A stretch of 52,565 bases of DNA from assembly GCA_031290205.1 (NCBI GenBank), contig JAITNZ010000098.1, positions 1 through 52,565 on the forward strand, in the 5' to 3' direction. This document shows positions 35,315-43,545 of this stretch, in pieces. How positions within the stretch are numbered: the stretch's first letter is position 1; every line of letters begins with the position of its first letter. A model generated the notes under the pieces. The model had not been told where the DNA came from and ran no database searches. It worked only from the letters and a program-made list of their open reading frames with translations. Both the position numbers and the translations under genes were made by a program. This DNA is from Spirochaetaceae bacterium. Its GTDB lineage: Bacteria > Spirochaetota > Spirochaetia > Treponematales > Breznakiellaceae.

Positions 35315-35461
35315 AGTTATTCTCCTCCTTAAGGCTGAAAGCGGCTGTGCCGCCCTCAGCGTCATTTTAGCGGAGGGCGGGGCATGAATCAAGCCGCAGG
35401 CGCTTTGCACCCCAGCTACTCCCCATTTGCACCGAATGCGGATTCCCCTGATTGTGCGGCG

Positions 35462-35551
35462 ATTTTTCTAAGAAAAATTCCAGTGCGGGCTCCCGTCATT
35501 GGCAACACACGGAGCCCCCCACCGGGTACCCCCCCGTGTGTTGCCAATGAC
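35462..35551. repeat. Two hairpins in the dapL-cheA spacer, one with an 18-bp perfect stem
   Basis: ATTTTTCT-A-AGAAAAAT (35462-35478) is a small AT hairpin. GTCATTGGCAACACACGG (35495-35512) pairs perfectly with 35534-35551 around a 21-nt GC-rich loop. No T-run follows, so neither is a standard intrinsic terminator. No gene lies in the 35315-36145 gap; the remainder is copy C of the composite repeat. Confidence 0.65.
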
Positions 35552-35599
35552 ACCCGCGCGATAACGTCGTTCCTTCCCGAGGAGCGCCGCAAATTTACC

Positions 35600-36114
35600 C
35601 AAAGTGCGCATTCAGCCCAAGCGGTGAGGGCTTTCCGGACGAGGGGGAGAACAGGGAGGATAATTAGCGCATCTGCCATGCTCCTTGCCGCGCACGTTTC
35701 TATAGGGGCTTTCCTGTTAGGCGATAAACGCAACGCCCTCCCAACTCGTCCGAAAAGCCCTCACGCACTTGAGCTGCAGAGGATTATCCTAAACGTAGCG
35801 GGCGGGGCGGGCTTAGCCGACGAACCCTCCTCCCTATTACCACCTTCGTCCGAAAAGCCCGCACCACTTGTGCTGCGGGGAAATTTGCAGACGTAGACGG
35901 TCGGGCGGGGGAGGTTTGCCGAAAAAATTTGCCGAAATAAACTACGCAGAAATAAAATCCCAAGCTACTGCTTGGGATGGAGAAAAAACTACGCAACAAA
36001 TGCCGCCGTAGGCGAGGGCGTCTGTTTTTCGGTAAGCCTTCCCCGCCCGACCGTGCCCCGCGATTAAAATCGCGGGGGTAGCATGAGTGCGGGAGGCGCT
36101 GAAGGCTATTGACC
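35600..36114. repeat. Composite intergenic repeat, copy C (inverted)
   Basis: This copy is in the opposite orientation to copies A and B. It contains GTGAGGGCTT/AAGCCCTCAC units, a stretch (about 35771-35802) that is the reverse complement of copy B near 24947-24980, the MITE-like unit (35897-36054), the GC hairpin CCCCGCGATT/AATCGCGGGG type (36056-36077) and the edge with GCGGGAGGCGCTGAAGG. The edge faces cheA, as the equivalent edges of A and B face their own downstream genes. Confidence 0.78.
35897..36054. mobile_element. MITE-like element, copy C
   Basis: The left end ACGGTCGGGCGGGGGAGGTT... is matched by the reverse complement of the right end (GGTAAGCCTTCCCCGCCCGA plus CCGT). The inner hairpin at 35957-35978 (ATCCCAAG/CTTGGGAT on the loop CTACTG, plus strand) corresponds to the copy B hairpin with altered but complementary stem bases. 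No ORF of note lies inside. Confidence 0.6.
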
Positions 36115-36137
36115 AAACATGGATTTTTTAGCAAAAT
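36109..36137 (+). promoter_or_regulatory. Possible cheA promoter at the repeat edge
   Basis: TTGACC (36109-36114), a 17-bp spacer, then CAAAAT (36132-36137). Initiation would fall within a few bases of the cheA ATG, so the transcript would be nearly leaderless. That fits the absence of a Shine-Dalgarno there. The -10 is weak, so confidence is limited. Confidence 0.35.
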
Positions 36138-36145
36138 TGAATTAA

Positions 36146-38515
36146 ATGAGTGATTATCTAGACCCCAATAACGAGGAACTCTTAAAGGATTTCTTCAGCG
36201 AAGCCCAGATGCAGGTAGAGACACTGGAGCAGAATATTTTGCAGCTCGAGAATGATAGCGGCAATCGGGATGCGGTGGACGAAATCTTCCGTGCGGCTCA
36301 TACGTTAAAAGGCGGGGCGGCGACGGTCGAGATGGAAGAACTTGCCCACTTTACCCACCTTGTTGAGGATGTGCTCGATGCGATTCGCTCCGACAAGCTT
36401 GCCGTGAACGAGGATGTTGTCGATGTCCTGCTTGCGGCGATTGACATCGTCAAAGAGATGCTCGGCAAGCGGATGGAAGGCGCAATCAGCGAGGAAGATA
36501 CGTCTGAGGTTGAGGGCAAACTCCACGCGCTTTTGCCGGTTGCGGGCGGCAAAGGCGGGGCAAAGGCGAAGCCGTCGTCCGCAGCAGCTCCAGCGCCTCC
36601 TCCTCCTGCGAAAGCAGCGCCGTCCGCCGCTGCCTCCTCCTCCGGCGCAGGCGCCGCTATCACGGAGGACGAGGCGCGCGAATTACTCGATGCGGGCGGG
36701 GGGCTTCCCGTCTATAAAATTGCCGTTCAGTTTGACGAAAATTCCCTGATGAATACCGTCGGAGGCATTCAGGTTTATGCAACCCTCAAAAATAAAGGCG
36801 CCATCCTCAAAACTGAGCCTGATTTCGACGCCCTCTATGGGGATACTTTCTTTCCGCAGGTCGAGTATTATCTGGCAACAAAAGAAAGCCCCGAAGTGTT
36901 GAAAAAAAACGTCATCCTGCCGGATGTTTCCCTTGATGCCGTTATCACCGATATAAAAAACCTTATCAAATCGGGCGCTCCGGCAGCCGCTCCTGTTGCT
37001 CCCGCCGCTCCCCCTCCTGCACCTCCTGCTGTTGCGGAAAATGCGGAAAAAAAGCCGGCAAAACCTGCCCCGACGAAGGAAAGCGAGGGCGCGGCGGCGG
37101 ACGCGAAGAAAGCGGGCAAGGAGGCGGGATCGATACTCCGCGTCGACTCAAAACGCATCGACGACCTCTTGAACCTCGTTTCAGAAACCGTCATCACGAA
37201 GGCGACCTTCAACCAGATAACCAATCAGTTTGGCGATTTAACCACCGAATTGCACAACCTCGAATCAAAATACCGCGACCGTGTAAAAAATTTATTGGAC
37301 AGCCTTCCCGGATACATCGAAAAAATTCAGCAGGGAAACACGATAAAGGATGTCCGTAAAGAAATGACGGAAGAATTTACCGATACGTTTACGATTTTCG
37401 ACGATTTCGAGACTTCGTTTAAGGGCAACGTCGTGAAATTCCGCTCAACATCGCAGAATCTGGGGCGGATTACCGGCGAATTACAGGAAGGCGTGATGCG
37501 AATCCGCATGGTGCCCATCAGCCAGATTTTCAGCCGATTCCCCCGCCTTGTCCGCGACCTCTCGAAGAGCCTCGACAAGAAAATCAACCTTGTTATCGAA
37601 GGCGAAGAGACCGAGCTGGACAAATCGGTTATCGAAGACCTCCTCGACCCGATCATGCACTCTGTGCGAAATTCCGTTGACCACGGTATCGAGCTGCCCG
37701 CCGAGCGGAAAGCCGCCGGCAAACCGGAAGAAGGCATGGTGCTGCTCAAGGCGACCAACGAAGGCAACATGATCGTCATCGAAATTGGCGATGACGGGAA
37801 GGGTATCGACGTGGATGCAATCAGACAGAAGGCAATTGAGCGCGGTCTGATTCATCCTAACAAGTTGCTCACCGACCCCGAAGCCTTTAATCTGATGTTC
37901 GAGCCCGGTTTTTCGACTGCGAAGTCGATTACTAATATTTCGGGGCGCGGCGTCGGGCTCGATGTCGTCCGCCGTCAAATTGAAAAACTCAACGGCACGG
38001 TAACGGTAACGAGCGAAAAGGGCAGGGGCAGCAAGTTTATCATCAAGCTGCCGCTTACCCTCGCGATCATTCAGGGGCTGCTCGTCCGTGTCGGGCAGCA
38101 GGTTTATTCGATTCCGATTACCAGCGTTATTGAAAGCCTCCGCATCAAACCGGAAGAAATCAAACTGATTGATAACAACGAAGTCTTTACTATCCGCAAC
38201 GATGTGCTTTCGCTGCTCCGCTTGAATCAGCTTTTCGGCATCAAAACAGAGGCTCAGCATGATTATAACTTTATCGTCATCGTTGGCACTGCCGAAAAGA
38301 AAATGGGCTTCATGGTCGATAGCCTTATCGGTGAAGAGGATGTCGTCATAAAGCCGTTGCGCGACCAATACACCAACTCTCCCGGAATCGCGGGGGCTTC
38401 CATACTCGGCGACGGCTCGGTGAGCCTCATTATTGATGTGAACCAACTCCTCGAACTGGGGCTTCATAAAGAGATTGAACACCGGAGGCTGAGGGAGCGG
38501 GATGACAAGGCATAA
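36146..38515 (+). CDS. cheA: Chemotaxis histidine kinase CheA
   Basis: 789 residues. The P1 Hpt domain has its phosphoacceptor at His52 (RAAHTLKGGAAT). An Ala/Pro-rich linker, a P2-like region (about 170-280), a second Ala/Pro linker, the P3 dimerisation helices (about 330-440), the HATPase domain with N box (RNSVDHGIELP), G1 (GDDGKGID) and G2 (GRGVGLDVV), and a C-terminal CheW-like P5 domain (about 645-780) follow. It autophosphorylates on receptor input and passes phosphate to CheY/CheB to steer flagella. The ATG has no clear Shine-Dalgarno. No cheW, cheX, cheY or cheR follows; the next gene is a convergent dihydrouridine synthase. Confidence 0.95.
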   Translation: MSDYLDPNNEELLKDFFSEAQMQVETLEQNILQLENDSGNRDAVDEIFRAAHTLKGGAATVEMEELAHFTHLVEDVLDAIRSDKLAVNEDVVDVLLAAIDIVKEMLGKRMEGAISEEDTSEVEGKLHALLPVAGGKGGAKAKPSSAAAPAPPPPAKAAPSAAASSSGAGAAITEDEARELLDAGGGLPVYKIAVQFDENSLMNTVGGIQVYATLKNKGAILKTEPDFDALYGDTFFPQVEYYLATKESPEVLKKNVILPDVSLDAVITDIKNLIKSGAPAAAPVAPAAPPPAPPAVAENAEKKPAKPAPTKESEGAAADAKKAGKEAGSILRVDSKRIDDLLNLVSETVITKATFNQITNQFGDLTTELHNLESKYRDRVKNLLDSLPGYIEKIQQGNTIKDVRKEMTEEFTDTFTIFDDFETSFKGNVVKFRSTSQNLGRITGELQEGVMRIRMVPISQIFSRFPRLVRDLSKSLDKKINLVIEGEETELDKSVIEDLLDPIMHSVRNSVDHGIELPAERKAAGKPEEGMVLLKATNEGNMIVIEIGDDGKGIDVDAIRQKAIERGLIHPNKLLTDPEAFNLMFEPGFSTAKSITNISGRGVGLDVVRRQIEKLNGTVTVTSEKGRGSKFIIKLPLTLAIIQGLLVRVGQQVYSIPITSVIESLRIKPEEIKLIDNNEVFTIRNDVLSLLRLNQLFGIKTEAQHDYNFIVIVGTAEKKMGFMVDSLIGEEDVVIKPLRDQYTNSPGIAGASILGDGSVSLIIDVNQLLELGLHKEIEHRRLRERDDKA

Positions 38516-38549
38516 ACCGTTGCCTGCTCGCGTCCCGCGATTGGACAAA

Positions 38550-39572
38550 TCACGAGACGCAGTCTAAACTGCAAATAGCCGCATATTCCGCGATGGTGCT
38601 TGCGTGCACTATGCGATTTCTTAGCGTCGCCGCGCCCGGGTAGCCTTTGAGGTAGGCGCAGAATATTTTACGCATTTCGAGGCAGGCTTTCTTTTCACCG
38701 AAATCACAGACGAGGAGTTTTAAGTGCCGGAATGCGGTTTCGAGGAGGGCATCTTGCGGGGCTGGCGCGTATGTTCCGTTTAGGAGGAGTGCGCGCGTTT
38801 GCGAAAAGATGAACGGGTTCCCCAGCGCGCCCCGGGCGAACATCACGGCGGCGCAGCCGGTTTCTTCGAGCATCCGTTTGGCGTCTTCGGGGGTAAAGAG
38901 GTCGCCCGAACCGACGACCGGCACCGGTAAACGCGCCGCAAGCTCTTTTATGTGCCGCCAGTCGCTCTTGCCCCCGTAGCCTTGCGCCCGCGTGCGGGGG
39001 TGGAGGCTGACCATCGCGGCGCCGGCTTCGACGGCGGCTTGGGCGCATTCAAGGTAGTTTATCGAATCGGCATCCCAGCCCGAGCGAATCTTTACACTGA
39101 CGGGGAAGGCAATCTCGCAAGGCTGAAGGCGCCTAAGGCACGCACTAACGAGGCGGGCTAGCTTGCGGGGGTCTTTCATCAGCGCCGAGCCCGCGCCGGT
39201 TTTCGTTACTTTGGGCACGGGGCAGCCCGCATTGATGTCGATAAGCGCGGGTTTGAACGGGGATTTTTCATCGAGGAGAATTGCCGCCGCCTGCGCCATC
39301 GTTTCTTCGTTGCTGCCAAAAAGCTGAACTGCATAGTTTAGCTCGTTGTCCGCCCGCCGCAAGAGGGGCATTGTCAGCGCCGCATTACGGACGAGCGCCT
39401 CCGCCGAAATAAGCTCGGTAAAGGTGAAGTCGGCGCCCTGCTCCACACAAAGCGAACGGAACACCCGCTCGGTATAGCCGGCAACAGGAGCTAGGAAAAT
39501 ATTTCCGCTTAAAGCGAGACTCCCGACTTGCACGGGCTGGTAAAGACTCATCATTACATGATACACTATCAT
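38550..39572 (-). CDS. dusB: tRNA-dihydrouridine synthase (Dus family)
   Basis: 340 residues, FMN enzyme that reduces uridine to dihydrouridine in the tRNA D-loop. The features are IFLAPVAGYTERVFR, the LIDINAGCPVPKVTKTGAGSALM motif with the catalytic Cys, VSVKIRSGWD, VSLHPRTRAQGYGGKSDW (HxRxR type), VPVVGSGDLFTPEDA and MFARGALGNPFIF. The start is uncertain. ATG 39572 has a weak AGG 6 nt upstream, while ATGs at 39554 or 39551 give the more usual N-terminus (MSLYQPVQVGSLAL). It is convergent with cheA, 34 bp apart. Dus subgroup B is my best guess from overall similarity. Confidence 0.9.
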   Translation of the reverse strand: MIVYHVMMSLYQPVQVGSLALSGNIFLAPVAGYTERVFRSLCVEQGADFTFTELISAEALVRNAALTMPLLRRADNELNYAVQLFGSNEETMAQAAAILLDEKSPFKPALIDINAGCPVPKVTKTGAGSALMKDPRKLARLVSACLRRLQPCEIAFPVSVKIRSGWDADSINYLECAQAAVEAGAAMVSLHPRTRAQGYGGKSDWRHIKELAARLPVPVVGSGDLFTPEDAKRMLEETGCAAVMFARGALGNPFIFSQTRALLLNGTYAPAPQDALLETAFRHLKLLVCDFGEKKACLEMRKIFCAYLKGYPGAATLRNRIVHASTIAEYAAICSLDCVS

Positions 39573-39595
39573 AACGTGCCTAGTATATGGATAAT

Positions 39596-39690
39596 TTTAA
39601 GAAGCCTCTCACGGAGGCACGGAGGACACAGAGGTTCAGAGCGGGCTATCAAAGCGAAACTCTGTGCCTCTGTAAGAAATATCATTTTGG
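39596..39690. repeat. Purine-rich repeat spacer upstream of the M16 peptidase
   Basis: The spacer has repeated GGAGGCACGGAGGACACAGAGG-like sequence and, downstream, CTCTGTGCCTCTGT, which can pair with it as an imperfect stem. No gene. The M16 start has GGAG 7 nt upstream, just after this stretch. Confidence 0.4.
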
Positions 39691-39699
39691 AGAATTATC

Positions 39700-42645
39700 A
39701 TGGTAGTAAAAAATAAAAATCCGAGACAGAACGAACGCCCTTTTCGGACTGAAGGCGAGGCTGAAAGCGCCTGTGGCGCCCTGAGGCGGCTGAGGCGGTG
39801 CAACACCGTGCTGTTGATGGCAATGGCGTTGTTGCTATGCAATGTTACGATGGCGTGCAGTGCCGATGCGAAAAAGTATGGGGATTTAGGATTGCCTGGC
39901 GATCAAGTGCCCATGATGGAGGAGGTACGGCAGGGCGTGTTGCCCAATGGATTACGCTATTATATTCTTGCCAACAGCAAGCCTGAAAACCGCGCCTATC
40001 TTACCCTTGCCGTCAATGCCGGTTCTGTTTTAGAAACAGAGGCTGAGCGGGGGCTTGCTCATTTTGTTGAGCACATGGCTTTTGAAGGGACCGAGCATTT
40101 TCAAAAAAGCGAGCTTGATGATTACCTCCGCTCGCTTGGTATGCGGTTCGGCGCGGATTTTAACGCGCATACCGGCTATGACCAAACTGTATACGGCATT
40201 GTGGTGCCGACCGAGCAGAGCGGCGCAGGCGTTAAAACTATCCCCGAAAAAGCGCTGAGCATCATTGATGATTGGACGCATACCGTTCTCTTCAAACAGG
40301 AAGATGTTGATGCGGAACGTGCTATCATCATGGAAGAATACCGCGCGCGGCTTGGCGTCAACGAACGCATGCGCCGGATGCTGCTTCCCAAGCTCTTCGC
40401 GCAATCGCAGTATGTTGATAGGCTTCCCATAGGCTTGCCCGAGGTAATAGAAAATGCTCCCCCCACATTATTAAAATCGTTTTATGATAGGTGGTATAGA
40501 GCGGATAACATGGCGATTATTTTTGTTGGTGATTTTGACGCAGACGCTTTGGAAGAAAGCCTTCTTTCATACTTTACGATGCCCAAGCCTGACACTGCTC
40601 TTGATATACCGGTCTATGATATGCCGTCGCCGCGAGCGAACACCATCGAGACGGCAATATTTACGGATCCCGAGCAAACCGCTACTCATATAGGGTTGTA
40701 TTACAAGCGGCAATTTTCACCTATAACGGATACTCTTGAAATTTTTAGAAATGATTTAATTGATGCGCTGATTGATATAATTTTAAGCGAGCGTTTTGAC
40801 GAACTCGAAGAAAATATAGATACGCCATATTTCAATGTCGGCGCGGGCAATATTCGCTATGTCAAGCGTTCGTTTCATTACTACCTGGGCGCTACCGTCC
40901 AAAGTGGTTTGCTTGAAAAATCACTGGAAGAGCTTTTAGGACAAAAAGAATCGATTGTGCGTTTCGGTTTTTTGAACAGCGAAATTGAAAGAGCCAAGAG
41001 GAAGCTGCTCTCATCGATGGAAAGGAATGCGGCGGAAAAAGAAAAAATCGAATCCGAGTCATATATTTATTCATTTACGAATAATTTTTTGTGGGGGGAA
41101 AACGTTGCCGGCGCCGATTGGAATTTGAACGCAACGCAAACCCTGCTGCCTCTTATGAGTGCGGATGATATTCACACTGCGGTGAAAAATTATTTTTCTG
41201 GTGGTGAGCTTTTGGTTTTTGTAAGCGCGAACAACAATGACGCTGATACGCTTCCCAGTGAAGAACAAATTATCAGTATAGTCAAAGCAAGCGCGAAAGC
41301 AAAAATCGAAAAACCAAAAGAAGTAGCGATAGAGAGCGAACTCCTCAAGATTGCGCCGGAGAAAGGCAGTATTGCCGGTGAATACTTTGATGCCGCTTCG
41401 GAAACTCATGCATGGCAATTAAGTAACGGCGCTACTGTGTTATTAAAAATTACCGAAAATAAAAACGATCAGATACTGCTCTCTGCGCTTGCGAGAGGCG
41501 GGAAAACCAATGTTCCCACTACAGATATTCCGTCAGCAACTCTTGTCTCTGAAATTGTAAATGCTTCCGGTTTTGGTGATTGGAATTTAAGCGATCTTAA
41601 TAAAATAATTGCCGGTAAAGAAGTATCCGTTTCGTTCAATATTTCCAGTTGGACACGGAGTGTCGATGGGAGCAGCACGGTAGCAGACTTAAAAACTTTT
41701 TTTGAATTACTCCATCTTGTATATACCGCGCCGCGTCTTGATAACAATATAGCCGAGATAGTCAAAGAACAGTATAGGACTATCCTTACCCAAAGGCGTG
41801 AAAATCCTGAAAACTATTTTAATGATGAACTGTCAAAGATTTTACACGGCAACAATCCATATTTCGTTCCGTTTGAGGTCAAAGACATCGACTTATTTAA
41901 TATTGAAACGGCGCGCCGCTTTGTGCAAAAATCTCTTAATCCCGCTGACTATACCTTTGTATTTACCGGTAATATTGATTTAGATACCATACGTCCGCTT
42001 ATAGAAACATATCTTGCTTCTATTCCGCAAAAAGAAGCGTTCAATCAATGGTCGGATGTTAAAATTAAGTTTCCTCAAAAACTCGATAAAGAGATTTTCA
42101 AGGGAAAAGAAAATAAAAGCATTGTGTTTTTAGGGCATCTGCTGGAAAAAAATTATCGGCTACAAGACAGTATCACGGCGGAAGTCCTCGGCGAATATCT
42201 TGATATTCTCCTTGTCGATGTCGCACGTCAAAAACTAGGCGGCGTCTATAGCATATCGCCGAGCGTCTCACACTCACCACTACCGCTCGATGGTATGCTT
42301 GAATCTGTCGTGTATTTTATCTGCGACCCTAAACGGGTTGACGAGCTAACAATAGCGGTCGAAAATGAATTTGCTAAAATTGCGGGGGGCAATATAAATG
42401 CTACTATGTTTACCAATGCAAAATCAGCATTAGTTAAGAGTTATGAAACATCACTCCAGAGTAATAGTTATATTTGCGGACGCTTAGCAAATTATGCGGT
42501 GATTTTTAATTTGCCGCTGGCGGAACTGTACAAGAAGGCTGACTATTATAATAGTGTTCAAGTGCAGGATATAAGCGCCATGGCACGGACGCTTCTTGGT
42601 AGCGCACTTGTCCGCGCAGTCTTGTATCCTCTGGGGGGAAAATAA
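39700..42645 (+). CDS. M16 family zinc metallopeptidase (PqqL-like), putative lipoprotein
   Basis: 981 residues, two-lobed insulinase-type peptidase. The inverted zinc motif HFVEH is at 121-125 (GLAHFVEHMAFEGTEHF), with the third ligand region AERAIIMEEYRAR about 75 residues on. The N-terminal lobe is active-site bearing. The C-terminal lobe (from ~560) keeps the fold (GGKTNVPTTDI..., YTFVFTGNIDLDTIRP) without the motif, as usual. The N-terminus has a long charged n-region, a hydrophobic stretch and a possible lipobox (NVTMAC). It would degrade peptides in the periplasm. GGAG lies 7 nt before the ATG. Its stop overlaps the next start by 1 nt (TAATG), so both are probably co-transcribed. Confidence 0.9.
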   Translation: MVVKNKNPRQNERPFRTEGEAESACGALRRLRRCNTVLLMAMALLLCNVTMACSADAKKYGDLGLPGDQVPMMEEVRQGVLPNGLRYYILANSKPENRAYLTLAVNAGSVLETEAERGLAHFVEHMAFEGTEHFQKSELDDYLRSLGMRFGADFNAHTGYDQTVYGIVVPTEQSGAGVKTIPEKALSIIDDWTHTVLFKQEDVDAERAIIMEEYRARLGVNERMRRMLLPKLFAQSQYVDRLPIGLPEVIENAPPTLLKSFYDRWYRADNMAIIFVGDFDADALEESLLSYFTMPKPDTALDIPVYDMPSPRANTIETAIFTDPEQTATHIGLYYKRQFSPITDTLEIFRNDLIDALIDIILSERFDELEENIDTPYFNVGAGNIRYVKRSFHYYLGATVQSGLLEKSLEELLGQKESIVRFGFLNSEIERAKRKLLSSMERNAAEKEKIESESYIYSFTNNFLWGENVAGADWNLNATQTLLPLMSADDIHTAVKNYFSGGELLVFVSANNNDADTLPSEEQIISIVKASAKAKIEKPKEVAIESELLKIAPEKGSIAGEYFDAASETHAWQLSNGATVLLKITENKNDQILLSALARGGKTNVPTTDIPSATLVSEIVNASGFGDWNLSDLNKIIAGKEVSVSFNISSWTRSVDGSSTVADLKTFFELLHLVYTAPRLDNNIAEIVKEQYRTILTQRRENPENYFNDELSKILHGNNPYFVPFEVKDIDLFNIETARRFVQKSLNPADYTFVFTGNIDLDTIRPLIETYLASIPQKEAFNQWSDVKIKFPQKLDKEIFKGKENKSIVFLGHLLEKNYRLQDSITAEVLGEYLDILLVDVARQKLGGVYSISPSVSHSPLPLDGMLESVVYFICDPKRVDELTIAVENEFAKIAGGNINATMFTNAKSALVKSYETSLQSNSYICGRLANYAVIFNLPLAELYKKADYYNSVQVQDISAMARTLLGSALVRAVLYPLGGK

Positions 42646-43466
42646 TGTCTGTCATTACCATTTCGCGCGAACTTGCCTCGCTTGGAGATGAAATAGCGAA
42701 AGAATTAGAAAAAAGGCTCCACTATCGGTTTGTGGACAGGCATAGTATTGAAGAGCGGATAAAAAGTTATGGAATTAGCAAGATCAATTTTGATAAATAT
42801 GATGAACGCAAGCCTTCTTTCTTTGCGTCTATATCGCAGGAACGTGATGATTATCTTCATTGCTTAAAACGGGCATTGCTCGACGAAGCGCAAGGGGGTA
42901 AATGTATATTTATCGGGCGCGGCGTTTTTGCCGTGTTCAAGGGGGTGACGGGGGTGCTTCCTGTTTTTCTGGTGTCGTCGATGAATGTCCGTATTGAGCG
43001 CGTCCGCAGCTACTTTCGTTGTGATGAAAAACGGGCGAAGCAGATCATCAGTCAGAGTGATAACGACCGTGCGGGGTTTCACCGGTATTTTTTTGAAACA
43101 GAATGGAAGGACCCGGAAAATTATTCTATAACGATAAATACAAGCCGCTTAAACCTGCACTACTGCGTGGAAACAATCGCCAATCTTGCCGATACTTTAT
43201 TTGACGAACAGACGGAGCGGGACTCATCTAAAAAACTGGCGGAACTTTCTCTCGCGCAGTCGATAGTGAATCACATACGCTATGTCCGAAAGATCGGCGT
43301 TCATTTTTTAGAGGCAAGCGTTATGGGCACAACGGCAACCCTCTTCGGCGTCGCGAATTCGGCGCCCATGGTCGATGCCGCCGCCGCCGCCGCACAGGAA
43401 ATTCAGCCCATCGAAAAAGTGGTAACGGAAATCCAAATTGCGCAGGAATATTCAATCATGCCGTGA
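42645..43466 (+). CDS. Cytidylate kinase-like family protein
   Basis: 273 residues matching the cytidylate-kinase-like family (PF13189 type). It begins ISRELASLGDEIAKELEKRL, where the P-loop equivalent lacks the usual Lys, then KRALLDEAQGGKCIFIGRGVFAVF and HRYFFETEWKDPENYSITINTSRL. True CMP kinase activity is doubtful; the family is poorly characterised. The C-terminal ~80 residues are unrelated to kinases and end with an Ala-rich stretch (VDAAAAAAQEI). It is translationally coupled to the M16 peptidase gene upstream. Confidence 0.82.
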   Translation: MSVITISRELASLGDEIAKELEKRLHYRFVDRHSIEERIKSYGISKINFDKYDERKPSFFASISQERDDYLHCLKRALLDEAQGGKCIFIGRGVFAVFKGVTGVLPVFLVSSMNVRIERVRSYFRCDEKRAKQIISQSDNDRAGFHRYFFETEWKDPENYSITINTSRLNLHYCVETIANLADTLFDEQTERDSSKKLAELSLAQSIVNHIRYVRKIGVHFLEASVMGTTATLFGVANSAPMVDAAAAAAQEIQPIEKVVTEIQIAQEYSIMP

Positions 43467-43545
43467 ACTGCAAGCGAGTGTGGCGCAACGAAAGATAACA
43501 CTCCGAAATTATTGTTCATTGCTCATTGCTCACTCCCCACTCCCC
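43467..43545. repeat. TCATTGC/CACTCCC heptads in an intergenic spacer
   Basis: After the kinase-like gene the sequence runs in 7-nt units (GTTCATT, GCTCATT, GCTCACT, CCCCACT, CCCCCCT, about 43513-43547) into the 3' end of the convergent oxidoreductase gene. It is another member of the heptad family. Confidence 0.65.

Noticed and set aside
35384..35896. 170-codon open frame on the plus strand
   Set aside because: It covers a hairpin region and copy C of the composite repeat; composition and lack of motifs point to a chance frame.
37481..38548. 355-codon open frame antisense to cheA
   Set aside because: It lies entirely opposite conserved CheA sequence, a common effect in GC-rich genes; no protein features.
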